In this document: positions 1-63,882 of the stretch, piece by piece
Position numbering within the stretch: the stretch's first letter is position 1
How the letters are laid out: each line of letters starts with the position of its first letter
Source of the DNA: Amorphochlora amoebiformis
Lineage: Eukaryota > Cercozoa > Chlorarachniophyceae
Reading direction: 5' to 3'
Assembly (NCBI GenBank): GCA_054601695.1
Contig: BAAHQB010000033.1
Location: 496,001 to 560,000 of the forward strand
DNA: 64,000 nt
Notes under the pieces: model-generated
The model's database searches: none
The model's input: only the letters and a program-made list of their open reading frames with translations
Told to the model about the DNA's origin: nothing
Program-made: the position numbers and the translations under genes

Positions 1-365
1 CAAGTTAGACTGAATTAACGTTCGTGTTGTGTATCTAGAACTAATGATACCCAGCTAGAACTACGCAGCCAGACTTGATACAAGTTAATCTAGTAATTAG
101 CCTAGCTGATCTAGTGATAGTACACTGTACGTAGCGTACGCTAGGTTTGCGGCGCCAATTGCATTAGTTGCACCGCTAGACTCTAGAGACTAGACTAGGA
201 CTAGTTATACACTCTAGTCACTCTAGATGACTAATTAATTTATTAAAGTATTCATTAGCAGTTGTTGTTGTAATCGATCAGTTTCAGAACTGGTCTAGAT
301 CATCTAGATCATATCGCGACTACTGATCAAGAAGATCTAGATAGAATAGTAATAACCATCTGATT
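1..365. other. CTAG-rich palindromic island 1
   Basis: There is no coding signal. The tetranucleotide CTAG recurs roughly every 20-25 bases, often as TCTAGA or ACTAGT, where about one or two copies would be expected by chance. The island starts at the window edge and stops next to the stop codon of gene A (398-400, minus). It differs sharply from the TA microsatellite that follows at 481. Confidence 0.7.
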
Positions 366-397
366 ATGAACCGCAACTTAAATCTAGAGCCTATAAT

Positions 398-6640
<6,243 letters not shown>

Positions 6641-7333
6641 CCTAGAATATACCAACTCACAGTAGCCGGCTAGTCTCGATAATTGGGCTCACATACTCTC
6701 AGGGATCGCAACCGCGGTGTATATACATGCCCACTTTCCAGACGTCATGAGATCAGTGTACATACTCCCACGGAAAGTAACCCCCATGTATGTATTTTCA
6801 TATGTATATCTGGCCGGTGTTCGTGCTCCCAGGCACCCATGCCACCTGCACGTATTTACATGGCACTTTTCATACTCACGTGCTCTCATTTACGTTTAGG
6901 AGAACGCAATACTTATTACCAGGGTCGTAAATCCCATGTGTACACATGCACGATAGTATACATGCTCCCACTCCACGGAGACCACGGTGTACGTATTTAC
7001 ATGACTAGCACATACTCTCATTATTCGAGGATAAATGATCCGAGAGGGGAAGGTGGAAACAGTTGCTGTGTGTCTTTATAACAGTAAGCAACATAGGTCT
7101 CAGGGGAACGGGTGGGTGCGCAGATGGAAGGGGAAAGGGATGTAAGAGGAGGAGAACCGTGTCATCAGATCCGGAAGGCGGGCCCATGAAGCCGACAAAT
7201 ATTTACTGTCAGAAGTAAGGCGGCCGAAAAACTATTTAGAAGTCCAACGGTTTGATAGCTTTGACCGCCATTCTTCGACCTTCGAAAGACGGGCCTCGCG
7301 AAGCTTGGCACGTATTCCCACCTTCGCCCTCGG
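6641..7333. promoter_or_regulatory. Divergent intergenic region between genes A and B
   Basis: About 690 bases of non-TA sequence lie between the opposed starts of gene A and gene B, so this should hold both promoters. No clear TATA box was found. A degenerate repeat built on CATACTCYCA and TGTACGTATTTACATG recurs at about 50-90 base spacing from 6690 to 7020. No splice-flanked coding segment was found on either strand. Confidence 0.45.
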
Positions 7334-23953
<16,620 letters not shown>

Positions 23954-24667
23954 AACTACTGCTGGACTGTCTATCTACTCCATCGTCTATCTGTTAGGGA
24001 TCCTCTAGATCCTAGACAGTTGACCAAGTTGATCATAATATTATCATTGTTTTCGATATCTAAGTTAGATCGATTTGGCTAGATTCTGCGTGATTCATAA
24101 CTAGTACCTAGAGTACCAGTCATTATCATCTACTACTACTACTACTAGTACTAGTCATTGTCATCTACTACTTGTACTAGCCACTCTGACATAAGCACTC
24201 AAATATGAGTCATCAGATCACCGCTTGGCCACTTGTTACAATATGATGGTAACTTGCAGCTCATGTGTGAACTTCACATGACCAAACTACTACACGCCGT
24301 CGATCAGCGGCGTTACTTTCTCTAGACTTTTATCACAATTTTGTCAATAATAACCTAGATAGCATGTCCGGGCTCGAGACATACATGTACTAAAATCTTC
24401 TTCAACGCCATATGCATACTATCGTGGTTCTAGACCGTTATAGTATCAATCTGACGGGTTAAGTTAACATATTACGGGTGCGAATACTCTATGCATTTGC
24501 TAAACATTCGTAAACACTCAAATAAATATTCATCTAGCGCACATGAGGATACTTTAGACATAAGCTACATTTTACTATTCCATACGTATTAGTATATGTA
24601 TGCACGGGTAATGTGCGTAAATCCATACATGTATAGATGTTTATGTTATTATTTATATGAATATATT

Positions 24668-29792
<5,125 letters not shown>

Positions 29793-30196
29793 GGCGCCCT
29801 CGGAGTTGACTTGGTGTAGCTATCATGGTAAATTGTTACTATTATTACTATCAGTGCAGTTTTGTGTGTGTATGTGTATGGTGTAGCTAACATTGTAATT
29901 TGTTATCATTCTCGGCGCACTGTAGAATGTTTATTTGTACAGTATAGCTATATGTTAGTTATCATTGCGGTTTTTCTTGCAATGCAGTATGCATATGTGT
30001 ATAGTGTAGTAATTTGCAAAATATTATTATTTTTAGTGAGCTTTAGTATGTATGTGTGTGTGCAATATAATATATATTGTATGGTGCGGTGTAGTATGTG
30101 TGTGTGTATATGTATGATGTAGCTATGTGTAAATTGTTACTATTTCCGTGCATGTGTATTGGTGATGCATGCGTAGATATATGTGTTAGTGATCTA

Positions 30197-30270
<74 letters not shown>

Positions 30271-30318
30271 CATATGTGCACATATTTGTATATATATATA
30301 TATGTATGTATGTATGTA
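29793..30318. repeat. Intergenic minisatellite (about 62-bp period) plus TA tract between genes D and C
   Basis: Degenerate units starting at GTGTAGCTAT/GTGTAGCTAAC/GTATAGCTATA begin near 29815, 29881, 29942 and 30004, and a more diverged one lies near 30117. Each holds a TGTTA-rich middle and a TGTGTGTATG-like end. A pure TA tract (about 30198-30265) follows. The region lies upstream of the proposed start of gene C and downstream of the stop of gene D. Confidence 0.7.
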
Positions 30319-36773
<6,455 letters not shown>

Positions 36774-37241
36774 GCTGAAACGACGAGGGGAAACTGTCGG
36801 GTGACTAGTCTGTCCAATGGTCGTCGCTCGATGGAGGATTCTGGAGGCATGAAAAATAGATAGGTTGACAGATAGATGTACCGAAAATCATTTGTTGAAT
36901 TACAGTGTAGAAATGGTATGTACTGGGGTGAGCTATATGTGGGGTTGGATTACGCTCGATCGGGTTCGGTTTATTTTCATTCCGAATAAAATGTGACCGG
37001 CGTTTTGTTACATAAACAAAGCTAGAAACCCCGCAAATTAAGGAGCACTCGCTAGTGTTCTCAGAGGCAGGCTACAACGTCGCAGTCGCAAAGGTATAAT
37101 AACTTATAACAAGTTTTAGATATCCTACATCAATCAAGCGTTGACTACGTTTCGTCCACACTTCAAGGTGAGATAGGCACATACATCCCGACTACGACAG
37201 GGTTTAAAACCTTTACAGCCATCTAGCGCTCTTCCCCTCCC
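36774..37241. promoter_or_regulatory. Divergent intergenic region between genes D and E
   Basis: About 470 bases of mixed composition without TA repeats lie between opposed starts. No convincing exon was found on either strand and no unambiguous TATA box. It is assigned as promoter region by position only. Confidence 0.35.
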
Positions 37242-37681
37242 ATGAACACGAATGTAGCTCTCTTACGTTCACCACAGAGGCATTTTCGAATGGGATCAAG
37301 TGAGGGGCACTATGGCGCCACCACTGCCGGTAGAATGAGGAAGGTGTCATTTGATGAGGTCGAGGATCATCGAGACAAGGAGGTTAGTAAGGCTGACATG
37401 CGGAATATATATATACATATAATATATTATATTCTAGATATTTATCATAGTATCATCGGATTATGTGTGTATATTATATCTGGTACAATATTGCTGTATC
37501 TGTTATATGTACGTAATGTTTATATACTATTCTTCACGCAATTACTTACTTATATGTCATGATATAGATACCAATGGCAGCAAAAGACTCATACCATATG
37601 TATTCAAACATGTATATAAATATACTATGATATATACATATGTATCATAGTATATATCATTGAAATATATAATATTATACA

Positions 37682-37719
<38 letters not shown>

Positions 37720-38084
37720 ATCATTAATATTATAATTATATATATGCGTATATATATACATATATATATATATATATGTGTGTGGTGTGTGTGTGTGTAT
37801 AATTGAACATCACAAACATGTACGCATAATATATTGTGCATATCCCAGTATTTATACAATATTGTATACACATATTAAGGTGAAGCTAATTCCTCTCTCT
37901 CGCCTGTCTCTCTCTCTCTCCGTCTTCCTCGTGTACTCCCTTCACTCTTCTTACATTTTTTAACATTGTTAAAGGTCTAAGTGTAAAATTTTCTTCCCTT
38001 CCCCAAAAATAAATGTGATATTCATTATGACACATACCGTATTTTCCCTTATGTGCACTCCAGGTTGAGTTCAGTCACCTATAA
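37242..38084 (+). CDS. Gene E: small hypothetical protein, uncertain two-exon model
   Basis: An open segment at 37242-37382 begins MNTNVALLRSPQRHF and ends VSFDEVEDHRDKE at a GTTAGT donor. Its base composition is far from the TA background. The simplest continuation is a very short last exon at 38064-38084, after a CTCCAG acceptor, encoding VEFSHL and a stop, giving 53 aa. Reading on without splicing would add an AT-rich hydrophobic tail to 37562. Residues are polar with a central basic patch and I recognise no family. It could instead be the 5' leader of a longer transcript. Confidence 0.3.
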
Positions 38085-38086
38085 AA
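38080..38086 (+). promoter_or_regulatory. Possible TATA box for gene F
   Basis: TATAAAA sits about 220 bases upstream of the gene F start in the only non-repetitive stretch before it. It is also within the tentative last exon of gene E, so the two readings compete. Confidence 0.25.
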
Positions 38087-38149
38087 CTGGGAGGAGAGGA
38101 GAGAGGCCAATGCACGGCGCCAAGGCCTGGCATTTTGACTTTTAAAAAA

Positions 38150-38182
38150 TGACCCTGTAATAAATAGGCTATTACAGGGTCA
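38150..38182. promoter_or_regulatory. Perfect 13-bp inverted repeat upstream of the beta-galactosidase gene
   Basis: TGACCCTGTAATA and its exact reverse complement are separated by 7 bases, about 125 bases before the start codon. A third, imperfect half-site (TGACCCTATAATG) follows near 38231. The spacing suits a dimeric regulator site or a hairpin in the 5' leader. Confidence 0.5.
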
Positions 38183-38305
38183 AATTTACCGAATTTACCT
38201 AAATATAGACCGATAAATAGGGTATACAAGTGACCCTATAATGTAGCCCAGTACACCCTGCGTGACAGGTCAGAGACGTCACCGACTTCATCCGAAAGTG
38301 AAATC

Positions 38306-46145
<7,840 letters not shown>

Positions 46146-46191
46146 GGAATCAAAAGTGTGTACATGCACATATGCGTGTATGTATACATAC

Positions 46192-46272
<81 letters not shown>

Positions 46273-46310
46273 GTATATATTTATATATATGTACATATAT
46301 ACACATATAC

Positions 46311-46346
<36 letters not shown>

Positions 46347-46446
46347 GTAATATGACACGATTTATACCTAGGTGTATATCTAATACAAATATAGATGTTC
46401 ATATATATATATATATATATAAATATATATATATATACATATATAC

Positions 46447-46479
<33 letters not shown>

Positions 46480-46570
46480 ATATGTATACATACATATATA
46501 TATATATATATGTAGGTATGTATGTATGTATATTGTGTATATTGAATAATATGTATATTCTACTATATGG

Positions 46571-46621
<51 letters not shown>

Positions 46622-46784
46622 CATGTATATTTATATATATACATATTTATATATATACATATATATATATATGTTATATATTTATATATAAACTCTCTCT
46701 CTCTCTCTATATATATATACATATATACAACATGATTATGGATACGTATGCTGCGTATAAATAAATATGCATATATCTCTATAC

Positions 46785-46836
<52 letters not shown>

Positions 46837-46931
46837 ATACACATATATGCACTATGCATATATATTTATTTATATATTTATATGTATGTATCACACGTAA
46901 ACATAAATTTATTTATGAACGAAAATATATG

Positions 46932-46966
<35 letters not shown>

Positions 46967-47026
46967 ATATAACATATGTAAATATATATAAATGCATATA
47001 TATATATATATATATATATGTACATT

Positions 47027-47060
<34 letters not shown>

Positions 47061-47133
47061 ATATATATTATATTGTATAATGCATACCTACATATGTGCG
47101 AAAATATATACACATACACATGCATATATATAT

Positions 47134-47202
<69 letters not shown>

Positions 47203-47346
47203 TGTGTGTGTGGTTATATTACAAATATATATATATATATATATATATATTTGTATATATATTTGCATATGTACCTTAAAATATAACTTATATACATTAT
47301 ATGTATACATAAAATATACATAGATAGATGTATGTATATTATATAT

Positions 47347-47386
<40 letters not shown>

Positions 47387-47463
47387 ATGTAAATGTAATT
47401 CTACGTATATATGTATATATATATATATATATACATATATGTAGATAGATAGATACATATATA

Positions 47464-47499
<36 letters not shown>

Positions 47500-47542
47500 A
47501 TATGTATGTACATATATAACATATGCATACATATGTATATTT

Positions 47543-47607
<65 letters not shown>

Positions 47608-47789
47608 ATGTATACACATATGTGTGTGTGTTGAGATATCTGTGTGAACTTAGAGCTGGAACCCCCCCAGGAGTATAGCATTAATTGACCCAGTCGACAC
47701 GGTTTGGACGCGAATTCGTTATTACCAGTGGCTCGCAAATGCCGGATATAGATTCATGTTATGTCTGAGAATGATGATGCTTAAGCTTG
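46146..47789. repeat. TA microsatellite block after gene F, with one isolated non-TA segment
   Basis: TA/TATG/TACA repeats fill almost all of this interval, with short CA runs at 46570 and 47543. The exception is 47640-47790, which is of normal composition. It has an acceptor (TTAG at 47648-47651) followed by 47 open codons on the plus strand to TAA at 47791-47793, and could be an alternative last exon of gene F or an unrelated remnant. Confidence 0.6.
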
Positions 47790-48490
47790 GGTAATACACG
47801 ACGTTCGTATACTAGTCCGGACAGAATATGTTAGATAATATTCTACACTCTAGTCACAGTACTGTACATATACGTATTATATGACATATATGGACTAGAT
47901 CTAGAAGATAGATTAGTGTTTTATACTATCTAAACTATATACCTTACATAACACTGTCAGACTGTACCAGCTGTAGTAGCATAATTAACTGTGAAATTGT
48001 ACAACTTACAGTACGTATACGTGCGTACGCGCACCTACATCGAATACGTACATGACATTATACGTACGCATTATACGTACGTACTATACGCACATGACAT
48101 TATACGTACACATTATACGTACATGACATTTTTACGTACACATTGTACGTACACATACGTACAGTACATAGTATATAACAGTATATCTAGATATACAGCC
48201 CACGATACGCAGTACGTATGTATTGTAAACGTATACGTACGATGATACGGTACGATACATATGCGCGCCTATAATATGCAATGCGCAACCGATTGAATAT
48301 GGAAACGGCCAGTAAGAGCCTACTAAGAGTTACTGAGATAAATCTTCAGTCATATATTGTACCAATGTATCATGGCATCGTATATACATGTACGTATCCA
48401 ATCGGATCGGCAAACTACGGCGCCAGCTAAGCACCGATTATCTAGATTACGGTATACGGCCTCACCAGTACTAGACGTATCTAGCGTATG
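47790..48490. other. GTAC/CTAG palindrome-rich island 3 between convergent genes F and G
   Basis: Dense TACGTAC, GTACGTAC and CTAG palindromes. Between 48000 and 48170 a unit like ACATGACATTATACGTAC repeats three to four times with small changes. No splice-flanked coding segment was seen. Confidence 0.65.
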
Positions 48491-48520
48491 CAGATGCATG
48501 TAGTGTGTGCATACATACAT

Positions 48521-48565
<45 letters not shown>

Positions 48566-48914
48566 GTGTATATATATATATATATATATGTGTATGTGTA
48601 TATTATATGTGTATGTACATGTGTGTGTATATATGTGTGTGTAAATAATATATATATATACCTAGAATCTACTAGATATATTCTAATTATGTACTCAACA
48701 CACACATACACACACATACATATATACATATATACACATATATACACATATATACACGTATATACATACTGTAACATACAGTCACACACACATACGTATA
48801 TTTATATATTTTTAATATGTACGTACCATATCTAGTATATATACATATATAATATATATATATATATATATACAAGATATATGTGAATATATATATATAT
48901 ATATATATGAATAC

Positions 48915-49008
<94 letters not shown>

Positions 49009-49128
49009 TTATACATTTGACTCATGATGATAGATATTTTGTTGGGCTATCGATTATAATGATTTATAAGTATGTATATGCCGCACAATTGTGCCGCGAC
49101 AAATGACTATCTAGATTATACCCAGTAG
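48491..49128. repeat. TA microsatellite downstream of gene G
   Basis: TA repeats include a nearly pure tract at 48918-49008, with CACACATACA interruptions at 48700-48800. About 110 bases of mixed sequence adjoin the gene G stop. No gene was seen. Confidence 0.8.
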
Positions 49129-58407
<9,279 letters not shown>

Positions 58408-59050
58408 GTTAACAGAGTCTTAAAGCTTGAACTCTACTCTCCCCCGTGGGCGAATACATGATGGGCTCCATTAACATTTAACATGGTGTAAGTGTCTGAG
58501 CACCATTCCGAGAGAGAACTAATTCCAATTCCATGCTCGCACAAAGTTAAACTAAACCACATTATACGGGAACAAATGCATATTACATTGCTCGCATATA
58601 GATAAGAATTTTCGACCGGAAGCGATCAAACCATTGAGACAGAAAAGAGAATAATCCTTGGTCGAATGCGACGGTCGACGGACGATGGGCGACAGGATTG
58701 GCAACCGGCGGGCGGTGGATGTCCACGGCGAGACGTCCAGGAGCATAATCACGCGAGACGCGTTGCAATTTGGATTTATGGGTAGGGTATGTATGAAAAC
58801 GAGCACTTCAAGTGCTTGCCAAATGTGGGTGCTATCCCCCACCTCCTTCACGTGCACGCGCCTAATGGGTATTTTGCAAGTATATAAGTTTAATCGTAAG
58901 CATGCTATATCACTACGTAGTCGTAAATTATACTCATCATAAATAACGGCCGAATGGCCGATTTCAAGACGAACGCCATGGATTCTATAATACAACTATT
59001 GGGAGACTCTGGATTTTATGATAGTTAGGTAGCGAATCAAATTGCGGAGA
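58408..59050. promoter_or_regulatory. Region upstream of gene G, mixed composition
   Basis: About 640 bases lack TA repeats and lie upstream of the gene G start, so they probably hold its promoter. Overlapping open segments exist on both strands (minus 58995-58552, plus 58658-58942), and a plus-strand start MADFKTNAMDSIIQLLGDSG lies at 58954. None chains convincingly to further exons. Confidence 0.35.
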
Positions 59051-59401
59051 TGATTTAGGCCAAGGTTTATACATATATAATACATATAATTACATATAAT
59101 TACATATTATATATATATATATATGTAAATATATATGTATATATACTCATTTATGATATATATATATATATATATATATATGTCTAAGTGTTATATATAT
59201 ATATATATATATATATCATAGTATCATGATATATATATATATATATATCATAGTATATATATATATATATATAATATATATATATATTATGTATATATAT
59301 ATATATGTATAAATATATATATATATATATATAGATATGTGTGTACATATATATACATATATATTATATATACTATGATATATGTATATATATATATTAT
59401 G

Positions 59402-59443
<42 letters not shown>

Positions 59444-59547
59444 ATATAATATTTATATACATAAAAAAATATATATATAATATTTATATACATACACACA
59501 TATATATATACTATAGTATATATATATATACATAAATATATATACAC

Positions 59548-59597
<50 letters not shown>

Positions 59598-59719
59598 ACA
59601 CATTAGTTGTATACAATTGGAAACTTCATATAGTAGTAGTATATATTTATATTTATTTATATATATTTGTATATATATATATATATATATATACATATAT
59701 ATATGTATATACTATGTAC
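59051..59719. repeat. TA microsatellite block
   Basis: Nearly continuous TA repeats with ATCATAGTATCATGAT interruptions at 59210-59250. No gene was seen. Confidence 0.9.
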
Positions 59720-60250
59720 TACCTAGACTACATGTAATACGCTATGATATGATACGTGTATATCATATATAGTATTTTTACATATATACATATACTAGAT
59801 ATATATGACTATATATATATATATACACTAGATGCAGCCAGCAGCAGTTAGCTGCTAGAATACCAGACCAGCCATGTTATATGATTAATTCTCCAATTGT
59901 GGGGACTCTGAGTGAGCACAGCACTGTGTATGTCGACCTAAATATATATAAACTATGACGTCGACTCATGATGCATAATCGCAGCTATATGTTTCGATGT
60001 AGCTAGTGCAGTATGATATGTATATATCTAGTATATATTTATACATAAAAAAAACACTCTAATTGCGGAGGCATATAATGATCGGCAGCCGCCGGTGGCA
60101 GTGGCAGGTACACATCTCAGTATATATGTTTCAAATTTTACTCTGCTGAGTGGTGATAATCTAGATAATGATTAAAAAATTAATTTTCAACGGCTCACAC
60201 AGATTATTACACAAGCTGAATAGGGCTCTGCGCTCGAGCCTAATGGATTG
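59720..60250. other. CTAG-containing island 4 downstream of gene H
   Basis: Mixed-composition sequence with several CTAG palindromes (59729, 59788, 59829 and others), GCAGCCAGCAGCAGTTAGCTGC near 59833, and TA patches. It borders the gene H stop (60253-60251, minus), as the other islands border gene ends. It is less densely palindromic than islands 1-3. Confidence 0.5.
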
Positions 60251-60444
60251 TTATTCTGCGGCTCCTCCGGTGTGGTCGTCCGACGGTCGCACCTCACCAA
60301 GAGTAATATCATGCAGATACGGGACCCACTCCTCGAAATCTTCCTGTGAGATGTAAGTCAAGTTTATGATCATGACATACGATACAAAATACATGTACAT
60401 GAACTATCTATCTACATATGCAATTTTAGTCAATGAATATAAGA

Positions 60445-60506
<62 letters not shown>

Positions 60507-60598
60507 ATGTATATGTATATGCATATATATTAATACATACACATGCATATATACATACGTGATATACGTTTATATAGCAATGTTTGTATTTAACGCAC

Positions 60599-60655
<57 letters not shown>

Positions 60656-60849
60656 GTATATATATATATAGATATATATATATATATTATACATTTTTTT
60701 AATATATATACAAATATTTATGCATAAATATATACAAATATTTATGCATAAGAATATACAATATATGTATTTTATCTACATACAACCATTTACAAATATA
60801 TGTATATTATACACATATACATATATATATATACACATAATACACACAC

Positions 60850-60920
<71 letters not shown>

Positions 60921-61494
60921 ATATAAAACATATACATATATATATTATATATATATATATACAATATACGTATGATATATATATATATATATATAAATAT
61001 ATATATAGTATGTTATAATTTTTATATTTGTATGAAGTATCTAAATATCATACATATACGTATTGATATATGTATAATATATATACGTATGTACGTGGAA
61101 ATATAGGTACATATTAAAAAATATACATGTTGGCTACATACGAACATACACATATATTGTTTTTATGTGTTCACATATGTACAATATACATATAAATACA
61201 CATACACATATATATATATACACACACATAACATATATATATATATATATACATATATATATACATATATGCATATTTATGTATATATATATGTATAATA
61301 TATATACGCATGTACGTGGAAATATAGGTACATATTAAAAAATATACCCGTTGGCATATACGAACATACACATATATGTTTTTATGTGTTCACATATGTA
61401 CAATATACATATAAATATATATACATATATATATATATATATGTATATATGCATATTTATGTATATATATATATATATATAAATATATATATTG

Positions 61495-61535
<41 letters not shown>

Positions 61536-61938
61536 TTTTCACACACAATATATATATATATATATATATAATGTGTTCACATTTATATTTATATGCATTG
61601 TAAAAAACGTTAGTATGTAAATATTATATATATATACATATATATATGTTATATACATACAAATATATATATATATATATGTATGTATGTATATATATAT
61701 ATGCATATATATATATATATATAAAATATGTGCATATACAAAATATACATATATATATGTGTATGTGTATATATGTGTATGTATGTATGTGTGTATATAT
61801 ATATATATGTATGTGTATATGTACGAAAATATACATAGATATGAAAAAATGTACATATGTATGTGAAAGTATAATTATCTTTACATATTTGTACAGAATG
61901 ATTTATTCATAACAAACAAAATGCAAATATATATATGA

Positions 61939-61978
<40 letters not shown>

Positions 61979-62561
61979 TATAATATATATATTTACATAA
62001 ATACAGATATATATATATATATATATATATTTGTATATTTTATATACCTGTAAGATTTGTTTTAATTGCATCGCAAATATAAAGGAGTTTATATTCAATA
62101 AATTAGGCGTATGATGCCGTACACTCCCACACACACACACACACACATCACCTTCATTAAGGTATATCTTCTAATTTATAATATATACATGACATGTGTT
62201 ACATATATTATATATATTTTTTATATATATTTGTAATACATATATATATATATATAATATATACATATATATATATATATATACATGATATATGCACATA
62301 TATACTTATACATATTATTTATAAGCAACCACAAGTACCTTATTCATGAAGCAGAAAGAGACACCTCTATTCTTTTCCTTATCTATGAGCATTACCGATA
62401 AGGAGGTCATGTGCTCATCGGGGAACTCCTGGGCAAAAGGCATTGAATATTGTCATATCGCTGGACTATCCTCGAAGTGCGTAAGAAATACCCTTCCACA
62501 CACACACACACATACACATGTATGTTTGTATGTGTATGTATGTATATACATATAGGTACAT

Positions 62562-62595
<34 letters not shown>

Positions 62596-63624
62596 TATAA
62601 TATATATATATATATATATATGTATGTATTCGACTGTTCGTAGACTCTAGGCTTACAGGGACAGGGTGCACTATGCTAGACTGCTCCAGGTTGATCGTAG
62701 CGTGAGGCTTTGGATCCTTTTTCTTAGCTTGAGCCTACAATTGTTGATGTAATCCGTCATGTTTTCGTATTTGCATCCAACGGACCGTTTATGCAAACCT
62801 TCTTGATCTGGGACTCATCAATAATTTGCACAAACGGCTCCGTTAGCTGCAACAATTAAAATCAGCTGGCTTGCACAACCTATCCTGTCTGTCCTCTCTC
62901 CTCTCTCCAGTTCTCTGCACTTACTTGCAAAATAGCTTCCTTTAGGGCTCCTTTACTGTTTACCCGCAAAATAGGAACGTCAGGGTCTGCGTCGGGGTCG
63001 GGCTGAGAATCATGACGGTTAGATTTGCTCGACTCTCATTCAGGTTCAAAGTTAAGTTCTGTTTAGGTTTGCATAATACCTGGGATTGGTCATCAAAATC
63101 GTTTGAGATTTTTGCTTCCTCATCTGCCTGAAGGGAATTCGTGAGGCTTGCCCGGCGGGCAGATAAATAAGAATCGAGTACCTCTCGAGTGACTTGATTC
63201 GAATCCTCGACTTCTAACCGTGGCGGTATAATTTCCTAACGAAAAAAACAAAATATATGTGATGATTCAAGTGTCGGTGGTATTGAGCAAACCTGATCAT
63301 CTTGTTTGCCGAGAGACAATTGCGACGCTCCCTTGTTGATAATATGGATCTTCCTCTTTGAATCCTGTTCTACAACCTTCCTTATCTATCACATCAACAT
63401 GTCAAAACAGAGAACATCACTTTTCAACCAAAAAGAATGTCTTCAGAGTGAGTATTCTAGCACCTTTTTGTCAACGATTTTGCTCGGTTCTTCCCCAATT
63501 TTGCTTTCTAAAACAATGTAAGAATCTCAGACCTACAAAAACAATATAAGACACTACCTGTAAGTACATGCTCCTCCACCAGAGATTTTGGCTTGGTCTC
63601 CCTAGACGCTGAACTGCTACCCAT
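60251..63624 (-). CDS. Gene H: acidic protein of unknown family, 237 aa, 11 exons
   Basis: Minus-strand exons: 63624-63558, 63507-63464, 63385-63293, 63235-63182, 63127-63080, 63002-62925, 62846-62799, 62734-62657, 62428-62339, 62167-62147, 60343-60251 (stop TAA). Start codon at 63624 ([11 protein letters not shown]). All junctions are GT-AG, nearly all phase 0, and total 714 bases. The first third is Lys/Glu/Asp-rich and probably disordered, with PDPDADPD at residues 103-110. The centre looks folded ([40 protein letters not shown]) and the tail is acidic (DEDFEEW...[15 protein letters not shown]). [10 protein letters not shown] faintly recalls an RRM RNP1 motif, but no matching RNP2 was found, so I do not call it RRM. 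The first seven introns are only 50-78 bp, while the last is 1.8 kb of TA repeats. The 21-bp exon is the weakest element. Confidence 0.7.
61088..61425. repeat. Two-copy tandem duplication in the last intron of gene H
   Basis: TGTACGTGGAAATATAGGTA occurs at about 61090 and 61311. Both copies continue through ATTAAAAAATATAC, CGAACATACACATATA and TTTTTATGTGTTCACATATG. The period is about 221 bases, with small differences. Confidence 0.9.
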
Positions 63625-63823
63625 CTGTCTATCTTTGGCGACTGCCGACCATTCAACGTGGACGGATTATGGCGATTTCAACATGTGTGAAAAGGAAAAA
63701 TAAATTAATAATTCTTCGGCGTAATGACCCGGGCTGGTTGGATGTGCAAATGTATGCATACGTGGTCGCGCTGTGGTTCTATGCTGAAATGTACTGTAAT
63801 TTGTTACTGTAGATTTATTCATT

Positions 63824-63882
<59 letters not shown>

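Noticed and set aside
48000-48170. CRISPR-like array
   Set aside because: The short repeats are palindromic and nearly contiguous with no unique spacers of constant length, and the context is eukaryotic.
58552-58995. 147-codon minus-strand frame upstream of gene G
   Set aside because: A comparably long frame is open on the opposite strand, there are no convincing splice partners and no recognisable motif. It is kept as promoter region.
62339-62428. RRM RNA-binding domain in gene H
   Set aside because: Only a weak RNP1-like string (NRGVSFCFM) is present. No RNP2 strand could be placed upstream, so the assignment is unsupported.
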